This document shows, in pieces, positions 6,140 to 12,996 of a DNA stretch of 32,841 nucleotides. Origin of the DNA: CAZTHM01 sp041946825 (GTDB taxonomy: Bacteria > Acidobacteriota > Terriglobia > UBA7540); assembly GCA_041946825.1 (NCBI GenBank), contig JBHGBD010000045.1, positions 1 to 32,841 on the forward strand. Direction: 5' to 3'. A model generated the notes under the pieces. The model had not been told where the DNA came from. It searched no databases and was given only the letters and a program-made list of their open reading frames with translations. The first letter of the stretch is position 1. Each line of letters begins with the position of its first letter. Position numbers and translations under genes: made by a program.

Positions 6140-6364
6140 TCAGTCCTCGCTTCCGGGTTTGAGCGTCACGGTGACCGTGTCGCCGCGGATCTTCATCCGA
6201 ATCGAGATCGCGCCCTTGACGTCGCCCACCGGCAGGGCTTCGAGGGAGGGAAGCAGGGCATCGTGAATCGCCTGAATCGCCGCCTGGATTTTCTCCCGCT
6301 GCTCGATCCGCTGCTGGGTCGGTCCGGGCATCCCCGGAAGCTTTTCCGATTTCTCCGCCGCCAC
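6140..6364 (-). CDS. Small phage hypothetical protein, 74 aa
   Basis: It begins MAAEKSEKLPGMPGPTQQRI, has a central helix (EQREKIQAAIQAIHDALLPSL) and ends with a short beta-type segment (AISIRMKIRGDTVTVTLKPG). It is separated by 3 nt from the upstream gene and 1 nt from the downstream start, so it belongs to the same operon. The alternating hydrophobic C-terminal strand suggests a small dimeric fold. No family recognised. Confidence 0.6.
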   Translation of the reverse strand: MAAEKSEKLPGMPGPTQQRIEQREKIQAAIQAIHDALLPSLEALPVGDVKGAISIRMKIRGDTVTVTLKPGSED

Positions 6365-6367
6365 GAT

Positions 6368-6631
6368 CTACCGCCTTTCTTCCGAGCCGAGGATTTTGAC
6401 GATCCGAATCTTGAAGCCGCCCTCGCCGCTCAGCAGTTGCGCGTCGGAGGCCTGGCCCGTAAAGCTCAGGAAATGCCCCGCCGTTTCGAGTTCGACCGCG
6501 CAGCCCTTCGGCAGTTCGAAATCGAGCGCCGCGAGCGCCGCCTTCTTGAAGCTCGGAGGCATCTGCGCCGAGATCTCAATCTGCTCGCGCAGCGCCGGGA
6601 GCGTGCCCGTCGCGTGAATCATCCAGCTCAT
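6368..6631 (-). CDS. Small phage hypothetical protein, 87 aa
   Basis: It reads MSWMIHATGTLPALREQIEI, then PPSFKKAALAALDFELPKG and a beta-rich second half (CAVELETAGHFLSFTGQ, FKIRIVKILG). One helix plus about four strands would suit a small nucleic-acid or protein-interaction fold. The position between other small genes with gaps of 3 and 16 nt supports expression. No family recognised. Confidence 0.6.
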   Translation of the reverse strand: MSWMIHATGTLPALREQIEISAQMPPSFKKAALAALDFELPKGCAVELETAGHFLSFTGQASDAQLLSGEGGFKIRIVKILGSEERR

Positions 6632-6647
6632 TTTTGCCTCACTTGGG

Positions 6648-6770
6648 TCAGTGACTTTTTCTCGCCAGCGCCGAGCCGATGGTGACCACCAGAACCGTCA
6701 TCAGAATACCGATCAGGGCCGTCGCGATCTGGTCCGCGAGCTTGATGAGTGCCGTTGAAAGTTCATCCAT
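6648..6770 (-). CDS. 40-residue single-pass membrane peptide
   Basis: The sequence, read in two pieces, is MDELSTALIKLADQIATALI then GILMTVLVVTIGSALARKSH, followed by TGA. One hydrophobic helix (about residues 16-35) is flanked by an acidic N-terminus and a basic C-terminus (ARKSH), predicting an N-out/C-in orientation by the positive-inside rule. Its ATG overlaps the end of the upstream zinc-ribbon gene by 8 nt, and it fills a gap that is otherwise empty in a densely packed operon. Small holins, host-takeover peptides and membrane anchors are possible. Confidence 0.55.
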   Translation of the reverse strand: MDELSTALIKLADQIATALIGILMTVLVVTIGSALARKSH

Positions 6771-7011
6771 GATTCGCCTGCCCGAGCGCCACGCTCGCCG
6801 CCAGCGCCCTTTTGCCTTGCTCGAAGCACGATTCGCAGAGGCCGTGCGTCTCCCCGTCCTGCCCGGAAATCCATTTCTCCCGGCATTCCGGGCAGCGGAA
6901 GGATTTCAGATCGCCGTCCGCCGCCGTCGCCAGGATCTGCGGCGTCTCACACCCGCACTTCGCGCACTTCTCGCCGAGATTTTTGCGGCACGCCGCGCAC
7001 ACCCGCTTCAT
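6763..7011 (-). CDS. Phage zinc-ribbon protein with four Cys pairs, 82 aa
   Basis: Eight of nine Cys fall in CxxC-like pairs: CAACRK, CAKCGC, CPEC and CESC. This predicts two zinc-binding ribbons, the second with Trp and Phe nearby (SFRCPECREKWISG). Such short proteins are common in phage early regions and bind nucleic acid or RNA polymerase. Its ATG overlaps the stop of the upstream gene by 4 nt, so translation is coupled. No precise family is recognised. Confidence 0.65.
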   Translation of the reverse strand: MKRVCAACRKNLGEKCAKCGCETPQILATAADGDLKSFRCPECREKWISGQDGETHGLCESCFEQGKRALAASVALGQANHG

Positions 7012-7244
7012 GCGCCCCCCGGCGTCGAAAGTTTGAGCGTTTCACAGTCTTCAAGATGGACGTATTCAGAGAAATCGCACTTCGGATTGCGGCACACGAG
7101 AGTCGGGCACTCATAGCCGTTCAGTGCTATTACCGGCGAGGTTACGCCGCCCCATGTTCCACACTTTAAGCACCTCGCCTCGATGCCATGGCCCGGGGTC
7201 TGTCGCCAGTTCGCTTTCGTGATATCGATTACAGTAAGGTTCAT
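7008..7244 (-). CDS. Phage Cys-rich zinc-finger-like protein, 78 aa
   Basis: After a short N-terminus (MNLTVIDITKANWRQ) come CLKCG and, about 20 residues on, CPTLVCRNPKCDFSEYVHLEDC. The four best-placed Cys (two CxxC-type pairs) make a zinc ribbon likely. The last residues overlap the next gene by 4 nt. It is the second gene of the leftward operon, and two successive zinc-ribbon genes suggest a small family of early regulators. Function unknown. Confidence 0.65.
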   Translation of the reverse strand: MNLTVIDITKANWRQTPGHGIEARCLKCGTWGGVTSPVIALNGYECPTLVCRNPKCDFSEYVHLEDCETLKLSTPGGA

Positions 7245-7257
7245 GCGCGCCCTCTCT

Positions 7258-7674
7258 TCATGCGTCCGATCCTTTCGCGCGCAGCTCGCGCGCCGTCTCT
7301 TCTAGGATCTGCGAGGTCGAAGTTTTAGAATCGTGCCGGCGCAGCGGCCGGATATGGTTTTGCTTTTCATCCTTCAGCCCGTGCTTCCGCAAAGTCTCCT
7401 CGCGTTCTTCCTCGCGGTCGCTGCGAGCGATGGCGCGCTCGAGCTCTTCCAATATCGCCGCGATCCCGCGCTTGGCGTAGATCATGCCGGGCTCGCCGAG
7501 CAGGGCGACGAGCAGCTCCTGGAGCTGATAGATTCGCCGGTCGTTCAGGATCAGCTTCCGATCGCGGTTCTCTCCGCCTTTCTTGCTTTTTCCCATGGCA
7601 ATGCGCGCCCGGCCGAGCGCCGCGTTGTCCGATTCAAAGACGTCGAATCCCCAGGCTTCGAGGCTCATAACCAT
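7258..7674 (-). CDS. First gene of the phage leftward operon, hypothetical, 138 aa
   Basis: The ATG at 7674 has a Shine-Dalgarno (GAGGTG) a few bases upstream; a second ATG two codons on is an alternative. The protein is charged and helical: RKLILNDRRIYQLQELLVAL, then GIAAILEELERAIARSDREEEREE and a basic tail with SKTSTSQILEETARELRAKG. No domain recognised. As the first gene after the presumed promoter region it would be expressed earliest. No confident -35/-10 pair was found upstream on the minus strand. Confidence 0.6.
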   Translation of the reverse strand: MVMSLEAWGFDVFESDNAALGRARIAMGKSKKGGENRDRKLILNDRRIYQLQELLVALLGEPGMIYAKRGIAAILEELERAIARSDREEEREETLRKHGLKDEKQNHIRPLRRHDSKTSTSQILEETARELRAKGSDA

Positions 7675-7781
7675 TGCACCTCAATCAATCTTTGTGTGGA
7701 AGTAAAGGGTAACGGGCGTAAAAATGGCTGTCTAGTAGCGGCAAAGCGGTTATTTTGTCCGCAACCCGACTTCCCGTCTAG

Positions 7782-7812
7782 TTTACATAACATCCCTTAT
7801 CAGACATATAAT
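7782..7812 (+). promoter_or_regulatory. Candidate sigma70-type promoter upstream of the truncated FKBP gene
   Basis: TTTACA at 7782-7787 and a perfect TATAAT at 7807-7812 are separated by 19 bp, slightly long. A GGAG ribosome site follows before the ATG at 7834. The pair lies between the phage operon and the host genes, so it could serve to re-express the truncated gene. Confidence 0.45.
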
Positions 7813-7833
7813 GTGGGAAACAATGGAGCCTGC

Positions 7834-8211
7834 ATGGCCTCTGACACGAACCACGGCGGCGAGCCGTTCACCTACACGCAAGGTGAGCAGCAAATCATCT
7901 CCGGGCTGGAAGGCGCAGTGGAAGGGATGGCGGTGGGAGAGTCGAAGTCGGTCACCATCCCGCCGGAGCACGGGTACGGCGTTGTGGACGCCGCGGCTTA
8001 CCGGGAAGTGGCCAACGATCACATTCCCGAAGCGGCGCGCGTGGTAGGCGCCAAGCTCCAGGGGCGCGACTCGCGCGGGCAGACCGTATTCGCGCGCGTG
8101 GCGCAGGTCAAGGATGGCTCAGTCGTTCTCGACTTCAACCATCCACTCGCCGGCAAGACGCTTTATTTTGAGGTGAAGGTTCTTGAAATCAAGGAAGCGC
8201 CCCCTCGATAG
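7834..8211 (+). CDS. SlyD-type FKBP peptidyl-prolyl isomerase, N-terminally truncated
   Basis: 125 aa. The body matches SlyD-like FKBPs: GGEPFTYTQGEQQIISGLEG, then AVEGMAVGESKSVTIPPEHG and a C-terminal half with VLDFNHPLAGKTLYFEVKVL, the return of the FKBP domain after the insert-in-flap chaperone domain. The first about 20 residues of the family, including the first beta-strand (a VxLxYxL pattern before the DG turn), are missing. The ATG at 7834 has GGAG upstream. The frame is open further upstream, but that sequence does not resemble SlyD. SlyD proteins isomerise Xaa-Pro bonds and act as chaperones or metallochaperones; activity here is doubtful. The truncation coincides with the prophage edge. 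Confidence 0.75.
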   Translation: MASDTNHGGEPFTYTQGEQQIISGLEGAVEGMAVGESKSVTIPPEHGYGVVDAAAYREVANDHIPEAARVVGAKLQGRDSRGQTVFARVAQVKDGSVVLDFNHPLAGKTLYFEVKVLEIKEAPPR

Positions 8212-8273
8212 CGCCCACGCAGCCTTCTTTGCGAGTTCGGCATCATAAACCCAAATCAATTTTCGGGGGTCCA

Positions 8274-9338
8274 ATGAGAAAGTCGGGTTGGTCATTTGTG
8301 GCCATCATTGTCTGTGGGGTTTTCGCCCGCGCGGAAACGGTTCAATTCAAGAACGGCGATCAATTGACGGGGACCTGGCAGCGCGTCGTCGAGAACCAAC
8401 TGCTCTTCAAGTCGCAGGCTTTGGGCGACCTCACCTTGCCCGTCTCCAAGCTGAAATCGTTCGCGAGTTCGCAGAAGGCCGTGATCCTGGTAAAGAAAGG
8501 GCTCGGCTATACGGGCAAGCTCTCGCTTCTCGAGTCGGGTGAATGGCTGTTGACCGGCGACGATGGCGGGACGCTGCGCGTGGCCCCCGCCGATGTCATC
8601 GCCATTTATCCGCTGGAGATTTATGTTTCAAAGGGGCAGGAGGAAACGTTCCGTCCCTGGCACCTCTGGCAAGGCAAAGCCAGCCTCGGGTACAGCCTGG
8701 TCCGCGGCGACAGTGACGCCGGGACGCTCAGCGTGGGCGTCAACGCGACACGCCGCCAGCCCGGCTTGCCGGGGCTCAACGAGCGCTTCCGCACGAATTA
8801 TGTGCTCAACATGCTCTTTGCCAACACGCGAACCAACGGCTTGCGCGCCAGGGCGAACAGCGTGACGACTTCCCTGCGCCAGGATTTTCTCTTTTCGCCA
8901 ACCAACTTCGTCTTCGTGCTCGGGCAGCTCGATCACATTCAGACCCAGAGCCTGGACCTGCGCCAAACCTACGGAGCGGGCGTGGGGCACGACCTGCTGC
9001 GCCGGTCCCGCTCTTCGTTGCAATTCCTGGGGGGCGTCACGTTCGTCCGCGAGGCGTTCCAGAACGCCGACCCGCGCCGGAACGCGGAAGGGCTGATCGG
9101 GGAGAAATTAAGCTGGAAAATCAATCGCCTGGTGAGCTTCGAGCATTACTTTAACTTTTACCCCAACCTTACGGACAGGGGAGAACTTCGACTCGACTCC
9201 GCCTCCACCGTGACCACGCAGATTTCCTCGCGCCTCTCGTTCAACACGACCTTTGCGGACCGTTACTTGAGCAACCCTCTCCCCGATCACCAGAAGAACG
9301 AGCTGGTCCTGACGACGGGGTTTGGGCTGAATTTCTGA
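8274..9338 (+). CDS. DUF481-family outer-membrane/salt-induced protein (YdiY-like)
   Basis: 354 aa from the ATG at 8274; 15 more codons are open upstream but lack signal-peptide character. Signal peptide MRKSGWSFVAIIVCGVFARA with an AxA cleavage site. Residues about 22-110 carry an Sm/SH3-like pattern common before DUF481 in acidobacteria (VQFKNGDQLTGTW, later KKGLGYTGKLSLL). The rest is beta-strand-rich, with alternating hydrophobic segments and a terminal FGLNF, consistent with the outer-membrane beta-barrel of DUF481. It should be a secreted, barrel-forming protein. It is convergent with the aldo/keto reductase gene, with a 27-nt gap. Physiological role unknown. Confidence 0.75.
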   Translation: MRKSGWSFVAIIVCGVFARAETVQFKNGDQLTGTWQRVVENQLLFKSQALGDLTLPVSKLKSFASSQKAVILVKKGLGYTGKLSLLESGEWLLTGDDGGTLRVAPADVIAIYPLEIYVSKGQEETFRPWHLWQGKASLGYSLVRGDSDAGTLSVGVNATRRQPGLPGLNERFRTNYVLNMLFANTRTNGLRARANSVTTSLRQDFLFSPTNFVFVLGQLDHIQTQSLDLRQTYGAGVGHDLLRRSRSSLQFLGGVTFVREAFQNADPRRNAEGLIGEKLSWKINRLVSFEHYFNFYPNLTDRGELRLDSASTVTTQISSRLSFNTTFADRYLSNPLPDHQKNELVLTTGFGLNF

Positions 9339-9341
9339 TTG

Positions 9342-9360
9342 CGGCGGGAGTTCCCTGCCG
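9342..9360. terminator. Weak hairpin between convergent genes
   Basis: CGGC-GGG at 9342-9348 can pair with CCC-T-GCCG at 9353-9360, with one bulged T and a short loop, in the 27-nt gap between two converging genes. There is no T-run on either side, so a factor-independent terminator is only a possibility. Confidence 0.25.
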
Positions 9361-9365
9361 TCCGA

Positions 9366-10232
9366 TTACACCACGGCGGTCGAGATGCGCTTCAACAGGT
9401 CCGCCTGCTCGTCGCGGCTTTCGGCGCCGATCGTGAAGGCGTCGAGCACGCCGCTGGAGAGGGCATACTTCAGAGCCTCATCCTGACGGCGCCGCATGTC
9501 GCCCTGGCCGAGAATCTTCATGCCGACAATTCCCTTCCCGGCGGCCCGCATTTCCCACAAGACCGATAGGACCGTTTGCGGATCAGCGTCCATGTGCGAA
9601 CCGATGGGATTCAGCCGTGCCAGATCGACTTCCACCCACGGTGACTTAGCCGCGGCGCGCAGCGCTTCGATCGAGTGGCAAGAGCAACCGTGGGCACGAA
9701 TGATCTTCTTTTCTTTGGCCTCGGAGAGCGCATCCATGGCTCCGCGATAGCGCGTCGTCCAATCCGCTTCGGTCAGGCAGTGCATCAGCAAAATGTCGAT
9801 TTGATCGACGTTCAGTTCTTTGCGGAAGCGGTCGATGTCCTTGCGCATGCCTTCGCCGTCGCGCGCCCAGGATTTGGTGAGAACCGTCACTTTCTCGCGC
9901 GGAACGCGCTTGAGCGCCTCGGCAGCGTGGGGATGCGTGCCGTAGGAATCCGCGCAGTCGAAGAAGCGCAATCCCTGGTCATACCCGGCCCACAGCAGGT
10001 CCGCCAGGCCCTTGACCCCGAGCTTCGCCTGATTGGACGTGTGGTTGTAACCCACGGTGCCGGTGCCCATCGCCAGGCGCGAAGTCTGGATGCCCGTCTT
10101 GCCCAGCGTCACGGTATCGGTGGCGCTGAACTTGCCCGGCGCGCCGATCGCGACCGTCGCCAGACCCTTCGAACCCAGCCACGCTGCGCCCAATCCCAGG
10201 GTAGTCTTCCCGAGGAATTCTCTGCGTTTCAT
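9366..10232 (-). CDS. Tat-exported aldo/keto reductase
   Basis: 288 aa. A twin-Arg signal (MKRREFLGKTTLGLGAAWLG) is followed by an aldo/keto reductase TIM barrel. All four catalytic residues are visible: D92 (FDCAD), Y97 (DSYG), K120 (VLTKS) and H151 (LLMHC). The TLGKTGIQTSRLAMGTGTVG opening and the GIVGMKILGQG near the end match the family. AKRs reduce carbonyls with NAD(P)H, but export by Tat is seen in a minority with unknown substrates. Ribosome site AGGAGG. It lies just left of three Tat proteins with a distantly similar C-terminal pattern, so they may share a periplasmic pathway. Confidence 0.85.
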   Translation of the reverse strand: MKRREFLGKTTLGLGAAWLGSKGLATVAIGAPGKFSATDTVTLGKTGIQTSRLAMGTGTVGYNHTSNQAKLGVKGLADLLWAGYDQGLRFFDCADSYGTHPHAAEALKRVPREKVTVLTKSWARDGEGMRKDIDRFRKELNVDQIDILLMHCLTEADWTTRYRGAMDALSEAKEKKIIRAHGCSCHSIEALRAAAKSPWVEVDLARLNPIGSHMDADPQTVLSVLWEMRAAGKGIVGMKILGQGDMRRRQDEALKYALSSGVLDAFTIGAESRDEQADLLKRISTAVV

Positions 10233-10380
10233 GACGCCATCCCTCCTGTGGCTTTAGCCTAATCTGTGTGCCGCCCTCAATCAGCCCTGATCCGCCGGCA
10301 AGGCCTAAGTTAGCACGCTGACCATGCAACCGCAACAAGCACCTTGCCAGCCCGGCTTGAATTTTGGAAAATAAGCGTCT

Positions 10381-10402
10381 GCTCCGCCGCGGGTGGCGGA
10401 GC
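10381..10402 (+). other. Hairpin in the leader of the histidine-rich membrane protein gene
   Basis: GCTCCGCC (10381-10388) and GGCGGAGC (10395-10402) form a perfect 8-bp stem with a 6-nt loop, 34 nt upstream of the ATG at 10436. It may shape the 5' leader. No downstream T-run or riboswitch pattern was recognised. Confidence 0.4.
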
Positions 10403-10435
10403 ACTTGGGGCAAACGCCTAAACCAGAGAGGAGCG

Positions 10436-11521
10436 ATGGCGACCGCGACGCTACAAACTCGCGTGCCGGCCAAATCAGGTTCGAGTTGGATCGTGTCCGA
10501 GCGCGCCGACCTGCTGTGGTTCACGCTGGGAGGCGCGACGGCGGCCTACGCTTTCTGGGCGCTCTGGCGTTACGCGCACGTCCCGCTGATTCTGCTGGTC
10601 GCGGTGTGGGCCATCGTCTTCGACGAAACCCACGGCTTCGCCACCATCTCCCGCACCTACTTCGACGCCGACGAGCGCGCCCGCCGCGGACGCTGGCTGT
10701 GGGCGAGCCTGGCATTCTTCGTCGCCCTCGGGCCGGTGATGATTCTGCTCCACCTCGGCGACTGGCTCGAGTTCCTCACCATCCTCTGGGGATACTTCCA
10801 CATCTACCGCCAGCATTACGGCTTCATGATGATGTACAAGAAGAAGAACCGCGACTTCGCTCGCGAGGACATGCGGCTGGACAAAATCTTCTTCACCGCG
10901 GCGTTCTACTACCCTTTCCTGACTTTTCCGCTGCACAACCAGCATGCGGCGGAGATAGTCCCCTTTCCGATTCCCCCGCGACTGGCGAGCATCTACGAAA
11001 ACGTTCTGCTGCTGGCGGTAATTCTGATTTCGCTGGTTTACGCGGCGCGCCAAGTCAGCAAGTGGCGGCAGGGATTGTCGCTTAATTGGCCCAAGCAGAT
11101 TCTCTTCGCGGCCGCAATTCCCATCAACTTTCTCCTCTTTCGCAGCGCCATGCCCATCCTCGGCGTCTACGCCGCGGTCACCATTTTTCACAACATCCAG
11201 TATCACCGACTGGTGTGGTTCTATAACCGGAACAAGTACGGCGCCGCAGACCAAGCCCGGCGGTACGGCTTCGCGGCGCTCGTTAACAGCCGCTGGCTGG
11301 CTTACGTCGCCTGCGCGGCGCTCTACGCCATCATCTTCGACGTCGTCCCGCGATTTGTCCTGAAAACCGAAGTGGGGCTGATGAACGTGGGGACTCGCAA
11401 CGAAATCATCTTTTCGTTTTTCGCCGCCCCGGGCCTGCTCCACTACTGGATCGACGGCCACATCTGGAAAGTGCGCTCCGACCCCGACCTGCGAACCTAC
11501 CTCCAGCTCGATCGCGCGTGA
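10436..11521 (+). CDS. Histidine-rich multi-pass membrane protein, unrecognised family
   Basis: 361 aa from the ATG at 10436 with GAGAGGAG upstream; 24 more codons are open but look non-coding. About eight hydrophobic segments are visible. Seven His sit at or near membrane segments in repeated spacings: H66 (DETHGF), H122/H127 (FHIYRQHYG), H252/H257 (FHNIQYHRL), and H336/H342 (LHYWIDGHIW). This resembles the metal-ligand layout of membrane oxygenases and desaturases such as Brp/Blh carotene dioxygenases, although no match to a known family could be assigned. It is divergent from the Tat aldo/keto reductase gene. A non-haem iron enzyme of lipids or carotenoids is one hypothesis. Confidence 0.7.
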   Translation: MATATLQTRVPAKSGSSWIVSERADLLWFTLGGATAAYAFWALWRYAHVPLILLVAVWAIVFDETHGFATISRTYFDADERARRGRWLWASLAFFVALGPVMILLHLGDWLEFLTILWGYFHIYRQHYGFMMMYKKKNRDFAREDMRLDKIFFTAAFYYPFLTFPLHNQHAAEIVPFPIPPRLASIYENVLLLAVILISLVYAARQVSKWRQGLSLNWPKQILFAAAIPINFLLFRSAMPILGVYAAVTIFHNIQYHRLVWFYNRNKYGAADQARRYGFAALVNSRWLAYVACAALYAIIFDVVPRFVLKTEVGLMNVGTRNEIIFSFFAAPGLLHYWIDGHIWKVRSDPDLRTYLQLDRA

Positions 11522-11551
11522 GTTTTCCTTTTCAGCGCCCTCGCGAGCCGA

Positions 11552-11722
11552 TGTCATCCTGAGGAGCCCCGATGCGCTTTATCGGACGACGAAGGATCTC
11601 AGGAGTTCATCGACTGCACGGCCACGGAGATCCTTCCCGCAGTTTACCCTGGGCGACAACGGCAGATCCTGCGCCCGCCGCGGCGGGCGCAGGATGACAA
11701 GCGAAGGGCTCAGGATGACAAC
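11552..11722. repeat. Composite TCATCCTGAG-type palindromic intergenic repeat
   Basis: It starts with TGTCATCCTGAGGAG and contains an AAGGATCT motif, several inverted copies (GAGATCC, AGATCCTGCGCC) and a CCCGCCGCGGCGGGC palindrome, and ends with CAGGATGACA copies in reverse. It lies in the 216-nt gap between the histidine-rich membrane protein and the first Tat paralog, where no gene is seen. The same type is at 18152-18260. Confidence 0.7.
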
Positions 11723-11737
11723 GTAGTCGGGCTGCAC

Positions 11738-12718
11738 CTACGCCGCGATTTCGCGCACGATGTTCGCGTTCTCGGTGATCTGGTCGGAGAACTTGGGAAA
11801 CATCCCGACAATCGTCGCGTCGCCGGGCTTAATGTTCGCGAAGGCGAACTTGAAAGCCTCGCGCAACTGCGCGGGTGAATCGCACTTGCGTCCCGCGGCC
11901 AGAATCTTGAACCCCAGGCATGTCTTTTTCGTCTGCTGGATCATCTTGCACATGCGCGGCGGGTCGCTCGAGAGGTACGTCTCGCCCACCGGCTCGACGC
12001 CGATCTCTTTCCGAAATTCCTCCTGCTCGCGCGTGATGCGGTAAAAGCAGTTCATGTAGTAATCGTTGTTCCAGCCCTTCTCTTCGACGGCCTCGACCAC
12101 CGCGGGGTTGTGGGTGGAAATCCCCGCCGGCAAGCCCAGGTCGTGAACCTTGTTGATGAAGTCCTTGATGAGGTCGAGCCTCCCGGCGCGATATAGGCGG
12201 TCGGTCCCGACGCCGTGATGCGCCATGCCAACGGGCTTGGCGGGCGCGGCGATATCCACGCACTTCATCATCGCGTCGTGGATTTCTTCCGGGGTCTTGG
12301 CGCGGGGATTCGCGTCCCAGGGATCGCACAGGCTCAGCCAGTGCATCGTCACGCCCGCGGCGCGAATCTTCGGGTACTGCTTGCGCGTGCGCTCCTTGAA
12401 ATTGCTCTGCCAGGAGTTGATGCCCGCCTTCTGGCAGTCGAGCAGAAACCTGATCAATTGCTCGTCGGTGAAGTATTCCACCATGAGCTTGTCGAGGATG
12501 CCGTTGAAGTGCGAATAGCCGTAGAGGGGATTCCCGCCGGCAATCAGCCGGGTGACATTCTTTCCCCCCAGTTCGATCGTGGGCAGGGGCTTGAGCTCGG
12601 CGGGCAAAGCCGCGGGCAGCGACACGAAGCCGGCGGCCACGACGCTTGCGCCCTTCAGAAATTCGCGGCGAGTGGAATGATGAGATGAGAGCTTGGAACT
12701 TGAGCAGCGCTTGGACAC
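11738..12718 (-). CDS. Tat-secreted paralog 1 of three, TIM-barrel-like, function unknown
   Basis: 326 aa from a GTG at 12718, chosen because GGAGGAGG lies just upstream and because the second paralog starts identically. The Tat signal (RREFLKGASVVAAGFVSLPAA) is followed by about 290 residues with LIAGGNPLYGYSHF, MHWLSLCDPWD, a GISTHNPAVVEAVEE segment and a C-terminus with GFKILAAGRKC and IVGMFPKFSDQITENAN. The C-terminal part recalls the end of aldo/keto reductase barrels, but the catalytic D-Y-K-H set is not recognisable, so an altered active site or another chemistry is likely. It shares these blocks with the next two genes. Probably periplasmic. Confidence 0.75.
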   Translation of the reverse strand: MSKRCSSSKLSSHHSTRREFLKGASVVAAGFVSLPAALPAELKPLPTIELGGKNVTRLIAGGNPLYGYSHFNGILDKLMVEYFTDEQLIRFLLDCQKAGINSWQSNFKERTRKQYPKIRAAGVTMHWLSLCDPWDANPRAKTPEEIHDAMMKCVDIAAPAKPVGMAHHGVGTDRLYRAGRLDLIKDFINKVHDLGLPAGISTHNPAVVEAVEEKGWNNDYYMNCFYRITREQEEFRKEIGVEPVGETYLSSDPPRMCKMIQQTKKTCLGFKILAAGRKCDSPAQLREAFKFAFANIKPGDATIVGMFPKFSDQITENANIVREIAA

Positions 12719-12796
12719 GGGTTCCTCCTCCTGGATGGAGGGACCCGCGGGTGCGCTAATCGTTGCGCATTCGAGCGGGATTGTCAAATGCAGACG

Positions 12797-12988
12797 CCCT
12801 CACCCGTCCCGATCCCGCTCTGAGAGGGATCGGGACACCCTCTCCCACAGGGAGAGGGCAAGAAGGAGTCGTTTGTTCTCCGCCTCTTGTTCAGGGAGAG
12901 GGCCGAAAAATTTTGACCATTCCTCCCCTCTCCCTCCGGGAGAGGGTGGATCCGTCCCACTCTGAGCGGGACGGAGACGGGTGAGGGG
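12797..12988. repeat. CCCTCACCC...GGGTGAGGG element between paralogs 1 and 2
   Basis: It has terminal inverted repeats (CCCTCACCCGTCCC at the left, GACGGGTGAGGG at the right) and internal palindromes such as TCTCCC/GGGAGAGGG and CCGATCCCGCTCTGA. There is no open frame of interest and it lies between two paralogous genes. It resembles the REP/MITE-like elements common in acidobacteria and other phyla. Its end lies close to the stop of paralog 2. Confidence 0.7.
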
Positions 12989-12996
12989 GGACGCCG

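Larger units (their letters stand above)
1..7830 (-). mobile_element. Prophage (or related integrated element) early region, right part
   Basis: About 18 genes lie head to tail on the minus strand with overlaps or gaps of a few bases: small unknowns, Cys-rich proteins, a large phage-type ParB, HTH proteins, an O-like initiator and a helicase loader. This is the gene order of a temperate phage early/replication region. It stops abruptly near 7674-7830, where host-type plus-strand genes begin with an FKBP gene missing its N-terminus. No integrase, structural or lysis gene is in the window, so the rest of the element should lie to the left. A degraded prophage or a phage-plasmid remnant cannot be excluded. 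The right boundary is inferred, since no att repeat could be paired. Confidence 0.75.

Noticed and set aside
7730..7782. Direct repeat GTCTAGT (7730 and 7776) as an att core or operator
   Set aside because: Seven bases only and 46 bp apart within one gap; an att core would need a copy at the far end of the element, which is not visible.
7675..7800. Minus-strand promoter for the phage operon
   Set aside because: Only weak -35/-10 pairs; a promoter is expected here but none is convincing.
7333..7833. Long open plus-strand frame continuing into the FKBP gene
   Set aside because: It is antisense to a coding phage gene, has no ribosome site at its upstream starts and shows no FKBP-like residues before 7834.
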